A stretch of DNA of 32,408 nucleotides, from contig JBBDTK010000085.1 in the NCBI GenBank assembly GCA_040904405.1, forward strand, positions 1-32,408. The letters run 5' to 3'. Under the pieces are notes generated by a model. The model searched no databases and had not been told where the DNA came from. It saw nothing but the letters and a program-made list of their open reading frames with translations. Position numbers and translations under genes: made by a program. Shown here piece after piece: positions 7,881 through 14,596 of this stretch; positions within the stretch are counted from its first letter, which is position 1; the number at the start of each line of letters is the position of its first letter. Origin of the DNA: VRUE01 sp040904405. GTDB taxonomy: Bacteria > Actinomycetota > Thermoleophilia > Solirubrobacterales > 70-9.

Positions 7881-9785
7881 ATGGCTGCCGCGATCAAGCA
7901 ACCGGGATGGATCCGAGGCCTGCTCGGAGCGACCCTCGCCGCCGGCCTCGGCTTTGCCCTCGTCGTCGTGCTGCGCGAGGTCGCCGGGCTGCCCGCCTTC
8001 CAGACCGAGCAGACCGGCTACCCGCACGTGGTCGTGCCGCTGGTCACCGCGCCGCTCGGCTTCCTCGCCGGCTTCGGCTGCTTCGACTACTGGCTGCGCT
8101 GGGCGGCCGGGATGCCGACGATCCCCGACGACCACTCCCAGCACGGGGCGAAGAGCTGGCCCGACTACTTCCGCTTCAACACCGATCACAAGGTGATCGG
8201 CATCCAGTACATCGTCACCACCTTCTTCTTCTTCTTCCTCGGCGGGCTGATGGCGATGCTGATCCGCGCCGAGCTGGCCCAGCCGGGCGCCCAGATCGTC
8301 GACGCCTCGACCTTCAACGGGCTCTTCTCGACCCACGCCGTGCTGATGATCTTCGTCTTCGTGATCCCGGTCTTCGCCGGGATCGCCAACTACGTCCTGC
8401 CGCTGATGATCGGCGCGCCGGACATGGCCTTCCCGCGCCTCAACGCGCTCAGCTTCTGGATGCTGCCGATCGCCGGGCTGCTCTTCGTCGGCAGCTACCT
8501 GGCCCCGGGCGGCGCCTTCGACGCCGGCTGGACCGGCTACGCCCCGCTCGCCACCGGAGCGCCGCTGGGGCAGTCGTTCTTCAACCTCGGGGTGCAGTTC
8601 GCCGGCGCCTCTTCGATAGCGACGGCTCTGAACTTCTTAGTGACGATCATCACTATGCGTGCGCCCGGAATGACCTTCTGGCGGATGCCGCTGCTGGTCT
8701 GGGCCAACCTCTCGACCTCGCTGCTGGTCGTCGCCGCGACCCCGTTCATCGCCGGCGCCCAGTTCATGATCCTCTTCGACCGCGCGATCGGAACCCAGTT
8801 CTTCCAGTTCGCCGGCGGCGGCGACGTGGTCAGCTACCAGCACATCTTCTGGTTCTACTCGCATCCCGCTGTCTACATCATGATGCTGCCCGGGTTCGGG
8901 ATCATCTCCGAGGTGATCTCGACCCACGCCCGGAAACCGATCTTCGGCTACCGGCTGATGGCGCTCGCCCTGATCGGGATCGTCGTGCTCAGCTACTCGG
9001 TCTGGGCCCACCACATGTTCGTCGCCGGGATGTTCAGCTGGCTGCGGGTGCCGATGATGATCACCACGCTGCTGATCGCCGTCCCGACCGGGATCAAGAT
9101 CTTCTCCTGGCTGGGGACCCTCTACTTCGGCAAGATCCACACCTACTCGACCGCGATGCTGTTCTCGCTCGCCTTCATCGTCACCTTCACGGTCGGCGGG
9201 ATCAGCGGCGTGATGCTGGGCATGGTGCCGATCGACATCCACGTCTCCGACACCTACTTCATCGTCGCCCACATCCATTTCGTCCTCTTCGGCGGCTCGG
9301 TCTTCACGATCTTCGCCGGCATCTACCACTGGTTCCCGAAGATGACGGGGCGGATGTACGACGAGAAACTCGGCCGCGTCCACTTCTGGGGCACCGTCGT
9401 CGGCACCTGGGGCACCTTCATCCCGATGCACTGGGTCGGCATGGACGGGATGCCGCGACGGGTCGCCGACTACGCCGAGCAGTTCGGCAACTGGAACCTG
9501 ATGATCAGCGTCTTCGCCTTCATGCTCGGCGCGGTCCAGCTGGTCTTCCTCTACAACATGGTCGTCAGCTGGAAGTACGGGCCGCGCGCCGGCGACAACC
9601 CCTGGCGGGCGAACACGATCGAGTGGCAGGTCTCCTCACCGCCGCCGGTCTTCAACTTCGACGAGATCCCGCGCGTGGTCGGCGGGCCGTACGAGTTCGG
9701 CGTGCCCGGCGCCCGCCACGCGATCATGGACAGCGAGGACGCCGAGGCGGCCAGGCCGCAGCCGAGCGTGGTGGGCTCGACGTGA
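7881..9785 (+). CDS. ctaD: Cytochrome c oxidase subunit I, A2-type
   Basis: A 634-residue catalytic subunit that reduces oxygen and pumps protons. All ligands are present: low-spin haem His152 (STHAVLMIF) and His466, CuB His328 (YSHPAVY), His377 and His378 (WAHHMF), haem a3 His464 (AHIHF), the cross-linked Tyr332 and K-channel Lys406. YSHPAVY in place of GHPEVY identifies the A2 family, in which a Tyr-Ser pair replaces the D-channel glutamate. An N-terminal extension of about 95 residues carries extra hydrophobic segments before the usual core. ATG at 7881 follows GGGGGAGG by 4 bases. The stop overlaps the next start (GTGA). Confidence 0.97.
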   Translation: MAAAIKQPGWIRGLLGATLAAGLGFALVVVLREVAGLPAFQTEQTGYPHVVVPLVTAPLGFLAGFGCFDYWLRWAAGMPTIPDDHSQHGAKSWPDYFRFNTDHKVIGIQYIVTTFFFFFLGGLMAMLIRAELAQPGAQIVDASTFNGLFSTHAVLMIFVFVIPVFAGIANYVLPLMIGAPDMAFPRLNALSFWMLPIAGLLFVGSYLAPGGAFDAGWTGYAPLATGAPLGQSFFNLGVQFAGASSIATALNFLVTIITMRAPGMTFWRMPLLVWANLSTSLLVVAATPFIAGAQFMILFDRAIGTQFFQFAGGGDVVSYQHIFWFYSHPAVYIMMLPGFGIISEVISTHARKPIFGYRLMALALIGIVVLSYSVWAHHMFVAGMFSWLRVPMMITTLLIAVPTGIKIFSWLGTLYFGKIHTYSTAMLFSLAFIVTFTVGGISGVMLGMVPIDIHVSDTYFIVAHIHFVLFGGSVFTIFAGIYHWFPKMTGRMYDEKLGRVHFWGTVVGTWGTFIPMHWVGMDGMPRRVADYAEQFGNWNLMISVFAFMLGAVQLVFLYNMVVSWKYGPRAGDNPWRANTIEWQVSSPPPVFNFDEIPRVVGGPYEFGVPGARHAIMDSEDAEAARPQPSVVGST

Positions 9786-10660
9786 GCGGGGACGAGGCCC
9801 AGGGCCGCCCGCTGCTGCTCTTCCTCAACGAGGTGGCGGGGGGGCGCAAGCTGCTGCAGGCGGTGCGCGAGCGGGCCGAGAAGGCCTCGCTGGTCGCCGT
9901 CGCGGCGCCGCAGAACCAGCCGGCGGTCGGCCAGCTGATCGACGCCGGCGAGCTGCGCGACGCCGCCCGGGCCCGGGTCGAGGTGACGATGTCGATCCTC
10001 GCCGAGTACGGGATCGACTCGGTCGGAGAGGTGATGGACCGCGACCCGGCGCTGGCGCTCGACGATGCGATCCGCGCCCACGACCCCAGCGAGGTGCTGC
10101 TCTCCTGCCTGTATGAGACCCGCTTCGGCTTCACCCGCAAGGACCTGGTCGAGTGGGCGCGGAGCCGCTTCGAGCCCGAGGTCGAGGTCACCCACATCCC
10201 GGTGCGGATCGAAGACGACTCGATCAGCTGGGAGAAGAGCCACACCCTCGTCGTCGCCACGCAGACGGTCGCCGCTCCGGACCTCGTCAGCAGGCTGAAG
10301 CAGCGCGCCGCCGGCCATCCGCACCGCTTCACGATCGTCTGCCCGCGCAGCGAGGACGTCTCCGAGCCCGAGATCGTCCGCGACCTCGCCTCGACCCTGG
10401 CCGAGCTCTACCGCGCCGATTGCGACGCGACCGGCCAGCCGATGAGCCCGGACCCCTTCCACGCGGTGCAGAACGCGATCGAGCACTACCGGATCGACGA
10501 GGTGCTGATCTCGACCTTCGCCGGCGAGTCCTCGCGCTGGCTCGACGAGGACCTGGTCGGGCGCACCCGCGAGATCACCGAGAAGCCGGTCGAGCACGTC
10601 GAGGTCGGCAGGCCCGCGGAGGCTGTCGCCGCCGCCGTCGCCGAGGGAGGGGCGTCCTGA
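9782..10660 (+). CDS. Duplicated-domain, universal-stress-like protein inside the oxidase operon
   Basis: A soluble, 292-residue protein with no signal peptide or membrane segment. It consists of two similar halves. Each starts with a beta strand (LLLFLNEV; TLVVATQT) and contains a helix followed by DPSEVLLSCLYETRFG or RIDEVLISTFAGESSR, then a helix and a strand ending in VTHIPV or VEHVEV. This is the alternating alpha/beta pattern of tandem UspA-like domains, although a glycine-rich ATP loop is not obvious. It overlaps subunit I by four bases and subunit III by one base (TGATG), so it is translated with the oxidase. Regulation or assembly of the oxidase is a reasonable guess from position only. 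Confidence 0.75.
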   Translation: MSGDEAQGRPLLLFLNEVAGGRKLLQAVRERAEKASLVAVAAPQNQPAVGQLIDAGELRDAARARVEVTMSILAEYGIDSVGEVMDRDPALALDDAIRAHDPSEVLLSCLYETRFGFTRKDLVEWARSRFEPEVEVTHIPVRIEDDSISWEKSHTLVVATQTVAAPDLVSRLKQRAAGHPHRFTIVCPRSEDVSEPEIVRDLASTLAELYRADCDATGQPMSPDPFHAVQNAIEHYRIDEVLISTFAGESSRWLDEDLVGRTREITEKPVEHVEVGRPAEAVAAAVAEGGAS

Positions 10661-11283
10661 TGGAGAGCGCGACTCTCGCCGCCGGCCACGCCCACGGGGA
10701 GCACCACGGCCCGCCGGAGGCCAACCAGAGCTCGCGGATCGACCGCCAGACGCTCGGCATCCTGCTCTTCATCGTCTCCGAGGTCATGCTCTTCGGGGCG
10801 TTCTTCGCCTCCTACTTCTTCCTCCGCGTCGTCGTCGACCCGCCGAGCTGGCCGCCCGCGGCCTTCGAGCTGCCGGTCGCGGTGGCGGGGATCAACACCG
10901 CGATCCTGGTCTCCTCCAGCTTCACCGTCCATTACGCGCTGGAGTCGATCCGCCGCGGCAACCGCGCCGGGCTCAAGCTCGGGCTGGTGCTGACCTGGCT
11001 GCTCGGCGCGACCTTCCTCTTCATCCAGCTCAACGAGTACGCGCACATCGGCTTCAGCGCCCGCGACCTCGCCTTCGGCTCGATCTTCTACGGCCTCACC
11101 GGCCTCCACGGCGCCCACGTCTTCGTCGGCCTGCTGCTGCTCAGCTTCGCCACGGTCCGCGCCTTCCGCGGCCACTTCGGCCCCAAGGCGGAGGACCACC
11201 TCGGCGTCGAGGTCCCCGGCATCTACTGGCACTTCGTAGACGTGATGTGGATCATCGTCTTCGTCAGCGTCTACGTGCTGTAG
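10660..11283 (+). CDS. ctaE: Cytochrome c oxidase subunit III
   Basis: A 207-residue membrane protein with five predicted helices, the short bacterial form of subunit III. Recognisable segments are LGILLFIVSEVMLFGAFFA, the GLHGAHVFVGL motif and the C-terminal YWHFVDVMWIIVF helix. The ATG overlaps the upstream stop (TGATG). The last 13 codons and the stop lie inside a 51-bp sequence repeated perfectly at 12235-12285, so the present 3' end was probably supplied by an integrated element that restored the gene exactly. Confidence 0.95.
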   Translation: MESATLAAGHAHGEHHGPPEANQSSRIDRQTLGILLFIVSEVMLFGAFFASYFFLRVVVDPPSWPPAAFELPVAVAGINTAILVSSSFTVHYALESIRRGNRAGLKLGLVLTWLLGATFLFIQLNEYAHIGFSARDLAFGSIFYGLTGLHGAHVFVGLLLLSFATVRAFRGHFGPKAEDHLGVEVPGIYWHFVDVMWIIVFVSVYVL

Positions 11284-11295
11284 AAACCGCTCTAG
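11245..11295 (+). repeat. 51-bp direct repeat, left copy (candidate attachment site)
   Basis: The sequence from ATGTGGATCATC to CCGCTCTAG is identical to 12235-12285, with mismatches immediately outside on both sides. It covers the 3' end of the subunit III gene plus 12 bases after the stop. Restoration of a gene 3' end is the normal outcome of site-specific integration, so this is read as an attachment-site copy. Confidence 0.9.
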
Positions 11296-11370
11296 CAAGC
11301 GGAATCCTTGGCGAGCGAAGGAGGGCCACCAAGGGGGTCGGCGAGGACCAGCAGGGGAAGCGTTGAAGTA

Positions 11371-11396
11371 ACCCGCCGAGGGACTCGGTAGCATTC
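11371..11396 (+). repeat. 26-bp interspersed repeat, copy 1
   Basis: ACCCGCCGAGGGACTCGG followed by TAGCATTC matches 15136-15161 at 25 of 26 positions. It contains the small hairpin CCGAG-GGA-CTCGG. In this copy TAGCAT forms a -10-like box 10 bases before the ATG at 11405; the other copy has CAGCAT. Confidence 0.7.
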
Positions 11397-11404
11397 CGTC
11401 TGCC

Positions 11405-11632
11405 ATGGAGCGTCGGTCCTCAGTTCGGCTTCCTCTGCCAGCCAGCGTAGCGCTGGGTGGCGCTTCGATCCCCGCCTCCGGGGCGATCCCGACTGATCCT
11501 CGGGTTGCGGACGCTCTCGCGATGCGCGAAGACTTCTTTGCCCTTGGTGCTGACCTCTGGGCCGCCATCGCAATCGCCGAGGTGGAGCAAGAGGCTGAGC
11601 AGGGAAGGCTCTTCGAGTCCGAGTCGGCTTGA
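11405..11632 (+). CDS. Small hypothetical protein of the inserted element
   Basis: A 75-residue protein with no recognised domain. The N-terminus is basic and proline/alanine-rich. The C-terminal half is a likely helix (ADALAMREDFFALGADLWAA) followed by an acidic tail EQEAEQGRLFESESA. The ATG lies 10 bases after a TAGCAT box in the interspersed repeat. Its stop overlaps the TTG start of the membrane-protein gene (TTGA), which suggests paired function, for example a cytosolic partner of the membrane protein. It lies wholly inside the 990-bp insertion. It could be a chance frame, although the overlap argues against that. Confidence 0.5.
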   Translation: MERRSSVRLPLPASVALGGASIPASGAIPTDPRVADALAMREDFFALGADLWAAIAIAEVEQEAEQGRLFESESA

Positions 11633-12057
11633 CGGAGCCAGGCGACGAGATAGAGGGACGCGGAACCTCGCCCCCGACGGACGCTGGCGAGGCCGAGATC
11701 GACCCTCGCCTGCTGCAAGCCGCAGTGTTGCGGATGGAGCGGCACGAGTTCAGCGGCCCGCTTCCACCGCCGGAAGTCTTGGCGCGCTACAACGACGCAA
11801 TGTCGGATGGAGCCGAACGAATCGTCGCTCTCGCGGAGCAGCAAGCTCGGCATCGCCGCAAGATGGAGGCTCGCGGTCAGATCCTCTTGTTCGTCGTCGT
11901 CTTGGTCGCTGTCATTGGCGGCATCATCCTGATCGCACTCGGGCAGGATGCTTTCGGGCTGGTTCCGATCATCGGAGCCCTCGGCGGCCTTGGCAGCCTG
12001 TTCCTCTACCGCGAATACAAAACGCACCAGCTGACCAAGCAACTCGAAGGCGAGTAG
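11629..12057 (+). CDS. DUF2335-like membrane protein
   Basis: A 142-residue protein. The middle segment HEFSGPLPPPEVLARY, then GAERIVALAEQQARHRRKMEA, followed by two hydrophobic helices (about residues 84-104 and 108-124) is the layout of DUF2335 membrane proteins as I know them. In that family an H-x-GPLP-P motif and an AE-x-x-x-x-HR motif precede paired membrane helices. The biochemical role of DUF2335 is unknown to me; members are often found in accessory DNA. TTG at 11629 overlaps the upstream stop, and no better start is seen before the conserved region. Confidence 0.75.
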   Translation: MTEPGDEIEGRGTSPPTDAGEAEIDPRLLQAAVLRMERHEFSGPLPPPEVLARYNDAMSDGAERIVALAEQQARHRRKMEARGQILLFVVVLVAVIGGIILIALGQDAFGLVPIIGALGGLGSLFLYREYKTHQLTKQLEGE

Positions 12058-12121
12058 CCCTCCGTTGCCAGCGGCTATCGGGTTTTCCCGTCGCCGCGCT
12101 GGCTGATCCGGGGCGACTGCC

Positions 12122-12151
12122 GTGCGCCAGCGGTGCGCCACTCGTGCGCCA
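12122..12151 (+). repeat. Three 8-bp direct repeats spaced by 11 bp
   Basis: GTGCGCCA occurs at 12122, 12133 and 12144, so the spacing is exactly 11 bp, close to one helical turn. The array lies between the last ORF of the insertion and its right-hand attachment copy. This is where arm-type integrase or excisionase sites would be expected. That role is inference. Confidence 0.65.
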
Positions 12152-12234
12152 GCCAGATCGGGGACAACCGGATTCAGCCGGACCAGATTTCGCTTGAACA
12201 AGCGGAATCCGCATGGCCATGCGGGCGCCGGATA

Positions 12235-12285
12235 ATGTGGATCATCGTCTTCGTCAGCGTCTACGTGCTGTAGAAACCGCTCTAG
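12235..12285 (+). repeat. 51-bp direct repeat, right copy (candidate attachment site)
   Basis: Identical to 11245-11295. Here it is a detached fragment of the subunit III 3' end with no gene in front of it. The stop codon of the convergent TetR gene begins 2 bases beyond it (12287-12289). This is most simply the displaced original 3' end. Confidence 0.9.
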
Positions 12286-12286
12286 G

Positions 12287-12925
12287 TTATTCGCGACCGC
12301 CCGAAGCCGGCAGGCCTTCCAGCCCGAGGATACCCGCAGCCGCGCGAGCGGCGAACTCCTCGTCGTGCGGCGCACGCCCCGCAAGGGCGATGACGACGCC
12401 CTCCATCGCTCCGAGCCAGGCACTCGCAACCTCTTTCGCGGGCGGCCCCGGTGGAATCGACCCCTCCTTCCGCCCGGCCTCGATCAGCTGAGCGCAGTAC
12501 GTGACCAAGGTCTTGACCATCCCGTCGATCGTGCGCCCGACCGGGTGGTCCTTGCCGCTGAACTCGATTCGCAGCGTCATCATGGCGCGAGCGATGTCTC
12601 GCCGGCAGTAGACAGCGTGGCCGCGCGCAAGCGCGAGCAGGCCCGCGGCCGCGTTGGGCTGCCCCTCGGCCAGCCCACCTACCTCCGGCCACCAGGTCTC
12701 ATCAACCCACTCCAGTACTGCAAGCGCCAGGTCCTCCTTGCCCTTGAACTGGTGATAGAGGGCACCGCGCGTGTAGCCGGCGTCGCGCGCCACCTCCTCC
12801 AGCACGAGGTTGGCGTAGCCGTGGCGGGACAGGCCCCGCGCGGCGGACTCAAGCAAGGCGCTGCGCGAGCGCGCGCTGCGCTCGGCCTGGGTTGCGCGAG
12901 GGCGCTTTGCCGCCGCTGGCGTCAT
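12287..12925 (-). CDS. TetR/AcrR family transcriptional regulator
   Basis: A 212-residue repressor. The N-terminal helix-turn-helix spans about residues 20-65, with LVLEEVARDAGYTRGALYHQF followed by KGKEDLALAVLEW. The alpha-helical ligand-binding domain holds a VDETWWPEV segment and GRTIDGMVKTLVTYCAQLIEAGRKEG. The minus-strand ribosome site GGGGGAG lies 6 bases before the ATG at 12925. It is divergent from the secreted-protein gene at 13030, with a palindromic operator between, so control of itself and of that gene is likely. The ligand is unknown. Confidence 0.92.
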   Translation of the reverse strand: MTPAAAKRPRATQAERSARSRSALLESAARGLSRHGYANLVLEEVARDAGYTRGALYHQFKGKEDLALAVLEWVDETWWPEVGGLAEGQPNAAAGLLALARGHAVYCRRDIARAMMTLRIEFSGKDHPVGRTIDGMVKTLVTYCAQLIEAGRKEGSIPPGPPAKEVASAWLGAMEGVVIALAGRAPHDEEFAARAAAGILGLEGLPASGGRE

Positions 12926-12945
12926 AAAGCTCCCCCTTGCAAACC

Positions 12946-12964
12946 TACATGCATGTATGTATAC
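12946..12964. promoter_or_regulatory. Palindromic TetR-type operator
   Basis: TACATGCATGTA is a perfect 12-bp palindrome (12946-12957), extended by TGTATAC to give overlapping inverted ATGTATGTAT-like half sites similar in style to AcrR-type operators. It lies 21 bases upstream of the TetR start, within the divergent promoter region shared with the secreted-protein gene. Confidence 0.7.
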
Positions 12965-13029
12965 TACGCGACAGGGAAAAAGGGAGTCCTAGCCAACGGG
13001 GCAGGGGCCACGAAGAGAGAGGTATCGGC

Positions 13030-13854
13030 ATGCGTGGAAACCATATCGACGTGCGCAAAAAGCTGATTTCAGTGTTGGCCCTGGCTGCGGTGGTGGCCCT
13101 GGGCGTTGCAGGGGTTGCGAGCGCGGTGAAGCTGACCAGCACGACCGTGCGAGCGGGCAACCTGAGTGTCACCTTCGGCGGAGGGATCCACCAGGGGACG
13201 TTGCCGAAGCACAAGTTCGCACCGTTTCAACACACGATCTTCGGAAAGATCAAAACCACCGACGGCACTCATCCTTCGGCGTTACGGGAAGTGATCATCG
13301 ACGTCGACAAGGACGTGAAGATCAACACCAAGGGCTACCCGGTCTGCAAGGCCGGCCAGCTCGAGGCGCGGGACACCAAGGCGGCCAAGCGTGTGTGCGG
13401 CAAGACGATCATCGGCAAGGGCAAGGCGACCGCCGAGATCGCCTTCCCCGAACAGGCGCCTATCAAGGTGCTCAGCCCGCTTCTCGTCTTCAACGGAGGC
13501 GGCAACGGACGCCGTACGAAGCTGTTGATCCACACGTTCCTCACCGTGCCGGTGCCGGCGGCGATCGTGACGGCGGTGACGATCCAGACGAGGGGCACCG
13601 GCGTGCACGCGATCGCGAAGATCCCGGTGATCGCCGGTGGCAGCGGCTCGGCGCTCGACTTCAAGTTCACGCTGGGGAAGACCTACCGCCACAAGCGCAG
13701 GAAGGTCGGCTACTTCGAAGCCAGGTGCCCGGACGGCGTCTTCAGGGTGCGCAGCCGAAAGGCGCTCTTCAAGAACGAAGCCGGGACGCCGGGCGTCGCT
13801 GCCCAGACCGTGCTCAAAGGCGGCCTCGGCCTGCCCTGCAAGGGGAGGGGATAA
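13030..13854 (+). CDS. Secreted protein of unknown function, probably TetR-controlled
   Basis: About 274 residues. ATG at 13030 is chosen because AGAGAGG lies about 9 bases upstream and the N-terminus becomes a classic signal peptide (basic MRGNHIDVRKKL, hydrophobic core, VAGVASA cleavage site). A longer in-frame ATG at 12937 falls in the operator and is rejected. The mature part is beta-rich and basic. It has GTLPKHKFAPF and IIIDVDKDV-like strands, four cysteines (YPVCKAG, RVCGK, EARCPDG, GLPCKG) and a long stretch of alternating hydrophobic residues. I cannot assign a domain. Control by the divergent TetR protein is inferred from the operator. Confidence 0.8.
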   Translation: MRGNHIDVRKKLISVLALAAVVALGVAGVASAVKLTSTTVRAGNLSVTFGGGIHQGTLPKHKFAPFQHTIFGKIKTTDGTHPSALREVIIDVDKDVKINTKGYPVCKAGQLEARDTKAAKRVCGKTIIGKGKATAEIAFPEQAPIKVLSPLLVFNGGGNGRRTKLLIHTFLTVPVPAAIVTAVTIQTRGTGVHAIAKIPVIAGGSGSALDFKFTLGKTYRHKRRKVGYFEARCPDGVFRVRSRKALFKNEAGTPGVAAQTVLKGGLGLPCKGRG

Positions 13855-13868
13855 ACAGCCAACGACTT

Positions 13869-13909
13869 CGATGCCCGGCGTAACATTGTCGGCATCGGGG
13901 AAGATCCCC
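13869..13909 (+). terminator. Paired hairpins after the secreted-protein gene
   Basis: CGATGCC (13869-13875) pairs with GGCATCG (13891-13897) around a 15-base loop. GGGG-AAGAT-CCCC (13897-13909) follows at once. They lie 15 bases after the stop codon, but there is no T-run. Confidence 0.4.
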
Positions 13910-13948
13910 CGCCACCTCATCCCGGGATGACGGCGGAGGAGCCCAAAC

Positions 13949-13984
13949 GAGGCGGCCCGGGATCTCCTTTTCTCGGGCCGCCTC
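13949..13984. terminator. Strong 11-bp hairpin
   Basis: GAGGCGGCCCG (13949-13959) and CGGGCCGCCTC (13974-13984) form a perfect 11-bp stem over a 14-base loop containing TTTT. It separates the secreted-protein gene from the small ORF at 14069. Terminator function is likely from strength and position. Confidence 0.55.
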
Positions 13985-14068
13985 GCATTACCTCTCGCCC
14001 GCCCTCAACTGAAGCGATGAACACCCGTCAAGCCCGGTCTGTGACCGCCAAAACGGAGTGGGAGCCCG

Positions 14069-14200
14069 ATGAGTGTTCTGGACCGCTTCTGGTTCGTCAG
14101 CGAGGCGCCGGGCTTTCGCGCCGTGTCGCTGGCCCAGGCCCCCGCTGCCTTCCGGCGGCGAGGCGTGTTCATTCCCGAGCGTTCCCTGCACCGCGTCTGA
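14069..14200 (+). CDS. Possible small protein (43 residues)
   Basis: An ATG-initiated frame of 44 codons with GGAG 4 bases upstream. The sequence is mixed and protein-like (start MSVLDRFWFVSEAPGF, end PERSLHRV) with no signal peptide or membrane helix. It lies behind a strong terminator and its stop codon is the first triplet of a diverged stop-codon repeat (14198-14221) that ends in the stop of the convergent crcB gene. Nothing similar is known to me, so the call rests on the start signals and position. Confidence 0.35.
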   Translation: MSVLDRFWFVSEAPGFRAVSLAQAPAAFRRRGVFIPERSLHRV

Positions 14201-14221
14201 GGCCGGCGCATCGGACAGTCA
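14198..14221 (+). repeat. Diverged stop-codon-associated repeat
   Basis: TGAGGCCGGCGCATCGGA followed by CAGTCA shares CCGGCGCAT, CGG and GTCA with the full copies. It begins on the stop codon of the 43-codon frame and ends on the stop codon of crcB on the other strand, the same arrangement as at 26250-26277. Confidence 0.4.
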
Positions 14222-14596
14222 TCCCCAGCCGGCGATGCCGCGGCCGAGCCAGTGGCCGAGGGCGATCGCGGCGAAGCCGGCGAGCATGGAGAGGGCGATG
14301 TTCAGCCAGACGAGGCGGGTGTGGCCGGCCTCGGCGAGGCGGTGGGAGTCGAGCATCCAGGTCGAGAAGGTGGTGAGGGAGCCGAGCCCGCCGCCAGCGA
14401 GGATCGCCAGGGCCTCGCCGCCGAGCGCCGCCCCGGCGACCAGGCCGAGCGTCAGGGTGCCGCCGACGTTGACGGCGAGGATTCCGAGCGGGAAGGGGTG
14501 GTCGGCCCGGGCGCTGACGGCGGCGTCGATGACAAAGCGGGCGGTGGCGGCGGCGCCGCCGAGCAAGGCGACGGCCACCCAGGCGGGGGCGCTCAC
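14219..14596 (-). CDS. crcB: Fluoride channel protein, second copy
   Basis: A 125-residue membrane protein with four helices that exports fluoride. The conserved NVGGTLTLGLVAG segment and the GLGSLTTFSTWMLDS motif (TTFST pore region) are present, as is an early ARFVIDAAV stretch corresponding to GAxxR. The GTG start overlaps the upstream crcB stop by four bases. Two adjacent, different copies suggest a heterodimeric channel in which each protein inserts in opposite orientation; that arrangement is known for crcB pairs, and its use here is inferred. It is controlled by the fluoride riboswitch at 15027-15086. Confidence 0.93.
   Translation of the reverse strand: MSAPAWVAVALLGGAAATARFVIDAAVSARADHPFPLGILAVNVGGTLTLGLVAGAALGGEALAILAGGGLGSLTTFSTWMLDSHRLAEAGHTRLVWLNIALSMLAGFAAIALGHWLGRGIAGWG

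Larger units (their letters stand above)
11296..12285. mobile_element. 990-bp insertion at the 3' end of ctaE, without its own integrase
   Basis: The insert lies between the two 51-bp repeats, counting one repeat. Removing it would place ctaE directly beside the convergent TetR gene with only a few bases between their stops. It carries two overlapping ORFs (11405-12057), a triple 8-bp repeat (12122-12151), a 12-bp repeat CAAGCGGAATCC near both ends (11296-11307 and 12199-12210) and the palindrome GCATGGCCATGC (12211-12222). It looks less GC-rich than the flanks. No recombinase is encoded, so it would be a satellite-type or degenerate element. Confidence 0.75.

Noticed and set aside
11371..11396. 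A conserved minus-strand peptide (MLPSPSAG) encoded by both copies of the 26-bp repeat, with a synonymous difference
   Set aside because: The frames diverge at once beyond the repeat and have no shared continuation, so a DNA repeat is the simpler explanation.
12122..12151. CRISPR-like array
   Set aside because: The units are only 8 bp with 3-bp spacers, and there are no cas genes.
10486..12429. A 647-codon minus-strand frame spanning ctaE, the insertion and the TetR gene
   Set aside because: It crosses both 51-bp repeats and three supported genes in other frames, and its translation has no recognisable domain.
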